Origin: Chitinophagaceae bacterium
Lineage (GTDB): Bacteria > Bacteroidota > Bacteroidia > Chitinophagales > Chitinophagaceae
Direction of reading: 5' to 3'
Length of the DNA: 8,336 bases
Assembly (NCBI GenBank): GCA_947468255.1
Contig: CANIMM010000129.1
Coordinates: 1 to 8,336, forward strand
The notes beneath the pieces were generated by a model. It made no database searches. It had not been told where the DNA came from and saw only the letters and a program-made list of their open reading frames with translations. Of this stretch, positions 5,619 to 8,336 are shown in pieces. A program made the translations under genes and the position numbers. How positions within the stretch are numbered: the first letter of the stretch is position 1; each line of letters begins with the position of its first letter.

Positions 5619-8336
5619 AATAGTCCGTTGCTTACCTTGGTAGGTGACTAGTTGAACTGATTTTACAGTTTCAGGAATACTAATAAATCTACTAGAGCTA
5701 GAAAGATATCCCGATCCATAATAAATTTCTTTCTTTAGCTTCTTTCCATCAGCATATTGAATGATTGCAAAAGCATCATTTGCTTCAGCCCGAATGATTT
5801 TTCCCGACAGTTTTTTATTAGTAAAAAATGACAATAGTTGATCATTGTTCTGAGCAGCTAATATCAAAGGAGTGTTTTTTTGTATGATCATTTCAGCTAA
5901 ACCCTTTCCATCACCCTTTACTTTAAATGTATTATCTATTTTATAAAAACCGCCCTTTTTATCTCCCTTTAGCATTAACCCATTGAATGCATCATATCGC
6001 CCATTGATTTCTTCAGCGCTGAAATCATTGCCAATTAGTATAATATCTTCCAAACCATCCCCATCATAATCATTAATCAATGTTCCGAATACTGGAGCAA
6101 ATTGTGCATCAATCGGAAGGGCGCTTAATTTCCATTTCGAATCGACTTGATTTATCAATACCGATGTTTGCATCGTATTTGCAGAAAAGCTAGTGGCTTC
6201 ATTTAATTTTTCTGTAGGAAATAAATCCTGAATGGTAGCATTTGCATAATCATGATACAGTGGAAATTTCTTTCTTAGTGCAGGTAATTGCTGCATCAGG
6301 TCATCTCTTGGATGGATTGGATAAGCTTTGCCATTTTGGGTATACGTGATAATGGCATTGCTATTTCCATTGTTGCTAAAATCATTTACAAAGATGCGGA
6401 GTGGATTTTCAATCGATGTGGTATAACGACTATTCGTGCCTTGATTTCCTACTACAAAATCTATTCGACCATCATGATTCATATCCGAAGCCTGAATGCT
6501 ATTCCACCAGCCAATACTATTGGATAGGCCCAGATTTGTTGTGATATTTTGAAATATTTTTCCTTTATTTAGAAAAACAGTTATGGGCATCCATTCACCT
6601 ACTACAATGAGATCTGGCAGGTTATCATTGTTTACATCCGACCAGATTGCAGCATTCACCATCCCAATATGGTTTAGTCCTGGTGCAATCTTTGTGGTGA
6701 TATCTATAAAACTTCCGCCAACATTCTCGAGTACTTGACTTGTACCTCCCTCTGGGTAATGTTGTGGCCTTATTTTTCCACCAACAAAAAGATCAAGATC
6801 TCCATCTCTATCAAAATCGGATGCCACTACGCAGGAGCCGCTAGAAAAATTCATTGGCAATGCCTGTTTGTTAATGCTAAAATTCCCTTTACCATCATTA
6901 AAATACAAACGATCTTGATAATAAATTGACCTGTCTGGAAATTCATTACCACCACTTACTACATATAAATCAAGATCATGATCATTGTCTGCATCAAAAA
7001 ACAATACCCCCATATCTTCTTCATATTTTTTGCCAATATCAAGTAAGCGAGTTGTAAATTTCCCATTTGCCTGTTGATAAAATAATTTACCCGATTGGTT
7101 GTAGGCTCCTCCAACAAAAAAATCATCTAAATTATCTCCGTTGATATCTCCCACAGCAATGCCGGGCCCAGCCATTGAAAATTTATGGGGCAGTAGCGGT
7201 TGGATATTGAAATCCGTATAGGGGGTTTCTTTATGAATAAATTCCTTGCCAATATTGGATGCAGTAAATAAGAAATCCGCCGTTGTTTTTTTTACTGATG
7301 CAATTTTACTTTCTGAATAATGAATGTTTACTAGCTGATTGGCTTTGATATTATATAGGTGTTGAGATTGACCATTAGGCCATGTTACTACTACTGAGTC
7401 AACTTGTTTTGCCTGTCCCAAACCAAAATGGATTTCATCTTGCATGCTAGATTGATATCCATGAATGGTTTGATGTTCCTGATATAAATTGAGGCCATTT
7501 GCATAAAGATTTATTTTAGTACCATACCCACTTTTATTGCCATCTGGCCCCTGTAAGGCAATGTTTAAAAAATGATTGTGATAGAGACTGTCAGCATTGT
7601 TTTTATAAACAAAGGCTGGCACACCAGTATTCGTTACAACCATATCAAGATCACCATCATTATCCAAATCGGCATAGGCGGCACCGGTAGAGTAGGAATT
7701 TTGAGTAAATCCCCAGTCTGTAGAAACATCTTGAAAGTGGAGGTCCTTTTTGTTTTTGAAAATATAGTTATGAAGGTAGGCTCCATCTAGTTTTTGTAAT
7801 GCATCAAAACTGTTTGATCCAATACCTTTTTGTTGCATAAAATCTTGCGCACGGTAGGTAATGAAATCACGATTGGTAATATCGCGCGGGTATCCGTTTG
7901 TGATGACAAGGTCATTCCAGCCATCATTGTCCAAATCTGCAAATAAGGGACACCAGCTCCAGTCCGTTGCCGAAACTCCTGCGAGCATACTAATCTCACT
8001 GAAGTTAGGCAGCTTTTTTTCATCTAAGCCTTGATTGAGTTGAAGTGTATTGCGCATGTATTGCGGATCATAACCATATTGGATCTCAGAACGATACCGG
8101 TCATGATTGGTAGATCCTAGCATCATTTTCTTTCTGTAATTATCTCCAGGCAGCATATCCACTTCCACAAGATCTAATAGGCCATCATTGTTGAAGTCAC
8201 TCACATCATTTCCCATAGCTGAGTAGCTGGTATGTTTGAATACGGTAGAAGCCTGATCAGTGAAACTTCCATCCTGGTTGTTGATATACAATAAATCGTT
8301 TGAAACATAATCGTTCGAAACATATATGTCTGGCCA
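5610..8336 (-). CDS. VCBS/FG-GAP-repeat protein with ASPIC/UnbV domain (5'-truncated)
   Basis: 908 residues are visible and the frame stays open to the right edge, so the N-terminus (and any signal peptide) lies beyond the window. Position 8291, a TTG codon, is not a real start: the preceding codons read WPDIYVSNDYVSND, the family's usual repeat sequence running into LYINNQDGSFTD. At least nine acidic calcium-loop-like motifs are present (e.g. DFNNDGLLD, DLDNDGDLD, DFDRDGDLD, DYDGDGLED), typical of beta-propeller VCBS/FG-GAP repeats; three have N or H in place of the usual G (DINGDNLDD, DADNDHDLD, DVNNDNLPD). A clear ASPIC/UnbV domain (encoded about 7314-7532) contains GYGTKI, GYQSS, HFGLG and VVVTWPNG, and divides two propeller blocks. 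The C-terminal 65 residues look like a diverged second copy. Such proteins are secreted or surface-exposed; 'RNA-binding' labels for the family are misleading. A binding role beside SusC/D is inference. Confidence 0.93.
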   Translation of the reverse strand, partial: WPDIYVSNDYVSNDLLYINNQDGSFTDQASTVFKHTSYSAMGNDVSDFNNDGLLDLVEVDMLPGDNYRKKMMLGSTNHDRYRSEIQYGYDPQYMRNTLQLNQGLDEKKLPNFSEISMLAGVSATDWSWCPLFADLDNDGWNDLVITNGYPRDITNRDFITYRAQDFMQQKGIGSNSFDALQKLDGAYLHNYIFKNKKDLHFQDVSTDWGFTQNSYSTGAAYADLDNDGDLDMVVTNTGVPAFVYKNNADSLYHNHFLNIALQGPDGNKSGYGTKINLYANGLNLYQEHQTIHGYQSSMQDEIHFGLGQAKQVDSVVVTWPNGQSQHLYNIKANQLVNIHYSESKIASVKKTTADFLFTASNIGKEFIHKETPYTDFNIQPLLPHKFSMAGPGIAVGDINGDNLDDFFVGGAYNQSGKLFYQQANGKFTTRLLDIGKKYEEDMGVLFFDADNDHDLDLYVVSGGNEFPDRSIYYQDRLYFNDGKGNFSINKQALPMNFSSGSCVVASDFDRDGDLDLFVGGKIRPQHYPEGGTSQVLENVGGSFIDITTKIAPGLNHIGMVNAAIWSDVNNDNLPDLIVVGEWMPITVFLNKGKIFQNITTNLGLSNSIGWWNSIQASDMNHDGRIDFVVGNQGTNSRYTTSIENPLRIFVNDFSNNGNSNAIITYTQNGKAYPIHPRDDLMQQLPALRKKFPLYHDYANATIQDLFPTEKLNEATSFSANTMQTSVLINQVDSKWKLSALPIDAQFAPVFGTLINDYDGDGLEDIILIGNDFSAEEINGRYDAFNGLMLKGDKKGGFYKIDNTFKVKGDGKGLAEMIIQKNTPLILAAQNNDQLLSFFTNKKLSGKIIRAEANDAFAIIQYADGKKLKKEIYYGSGYLSSSSRFISIPETVKSVQLVTYQGKQRTILF
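5613..5804 (-). other. Diverged second ASPIC/UnbV-like domain at the protein's C-terminus
   Basis: The last part of the minus-strand protein reads DAFAIIQYADGKKLKKEIYY, then GSGYLSSSSRFISI, then VKSVQLVTYQGKQRTI. This follows the order of the clear ASPIC/UnbV domain in the same protein: G-x-K-I-x-L-Y-A-N-G, GYQSSMQDEIHFGLG, VDSVVVTWPNGQSQHL. The GYLSS core and the V-x-S-V-x-(V/L) strand with a following G are kept, while HFGLG and the WPNG motif are lost. This is a by-eye alignment. Confidence 0.5.

Noticed and set aside
7787..8023. 78-aa minus-strand open frame within the VCBS gene
   Set aside because: It overlaps conserved VCBS repeat coding sequence in a different frame and has no recognisable composition of its own.
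8296..8325. Imperfect 15-bp tandem repeat (13 of 15 match) encoding YVSND twice on the minus strand
   Set aside because: The family's normal sequence at this place is of the same length (IYVSND-aromatic-xxxD-LYINN), so the doubled motif adds no residues and is probably convergence rather than a duplication.

Overview
The window is AT-rich DNA from a member of the Bacteroidota. The evidence is a SusC/SusD outer-membrane pair, A-rich sequence instead of Shine-Dalgarno sites before the starts, and Bacteroidota-style lipoprotein signals. The large ASPIC/UnbV plus VCBS-repeat protein next to SusC/D is an arrangement I associate with Chitinophagaceae-like genomes. That family-level placement is inference; no rRNA or core marker is present.

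Layout. Positions 1-44 hold a telomere-like tandem repeat (TAAACCCC units) that may continue off the left edge. Positions 45-552 contain no gene I can support, but do hold a pair of near-identical direct repeats exactly 21 bp apart, followed by a plausible Bacteroidota-type promoter. A plus-strand cluster follows: a SusC/RagA TonB-dependent transporter (553-3606), a SusD/RagB lipoprotein (3636-5102), a strong terminator-like hairpin (5126-5174), and a small lipocalin-like lipoprotein (5190-5618) starting only 15 nt after the hairpin's T-run. On the minus strand, overlapping the small gene tail-to-tail by 9 bp, lies a long secreted-type protein (5610-8336). It has at least nine VCBS/FG-GAP-type acidic loops, one clear ASPIC/UnbV domain and a diverged second copy at its C-terminus. 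Its frame is open to the right edge, so the N-terminus is outside the window.

How they work together. SusC and SusD should form a TonB-powered channel with a hinged lid on the cell surface, importing an unidentified oligomer (glycan, peptide or other). The small lipoprotein probably sits in the same envelope compartment and may be expressed at a lower level by read-through. The VCBS/ASPIC protein resembles surface beta-propeller binding proteins and could help bind the substrate, but it is transcribed separately and the link is by position only. No glycosidase, protease, sigma/anti-sigma pair or hybrid two-component regulator is visible, so the substrate cannot be named. I do not see a clearly new system. 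The most distinctive items are the telomere-like repeat, the 21-bp-spaced direct repeats, the hairpin before the third gene and the second ASPIC-like domain.
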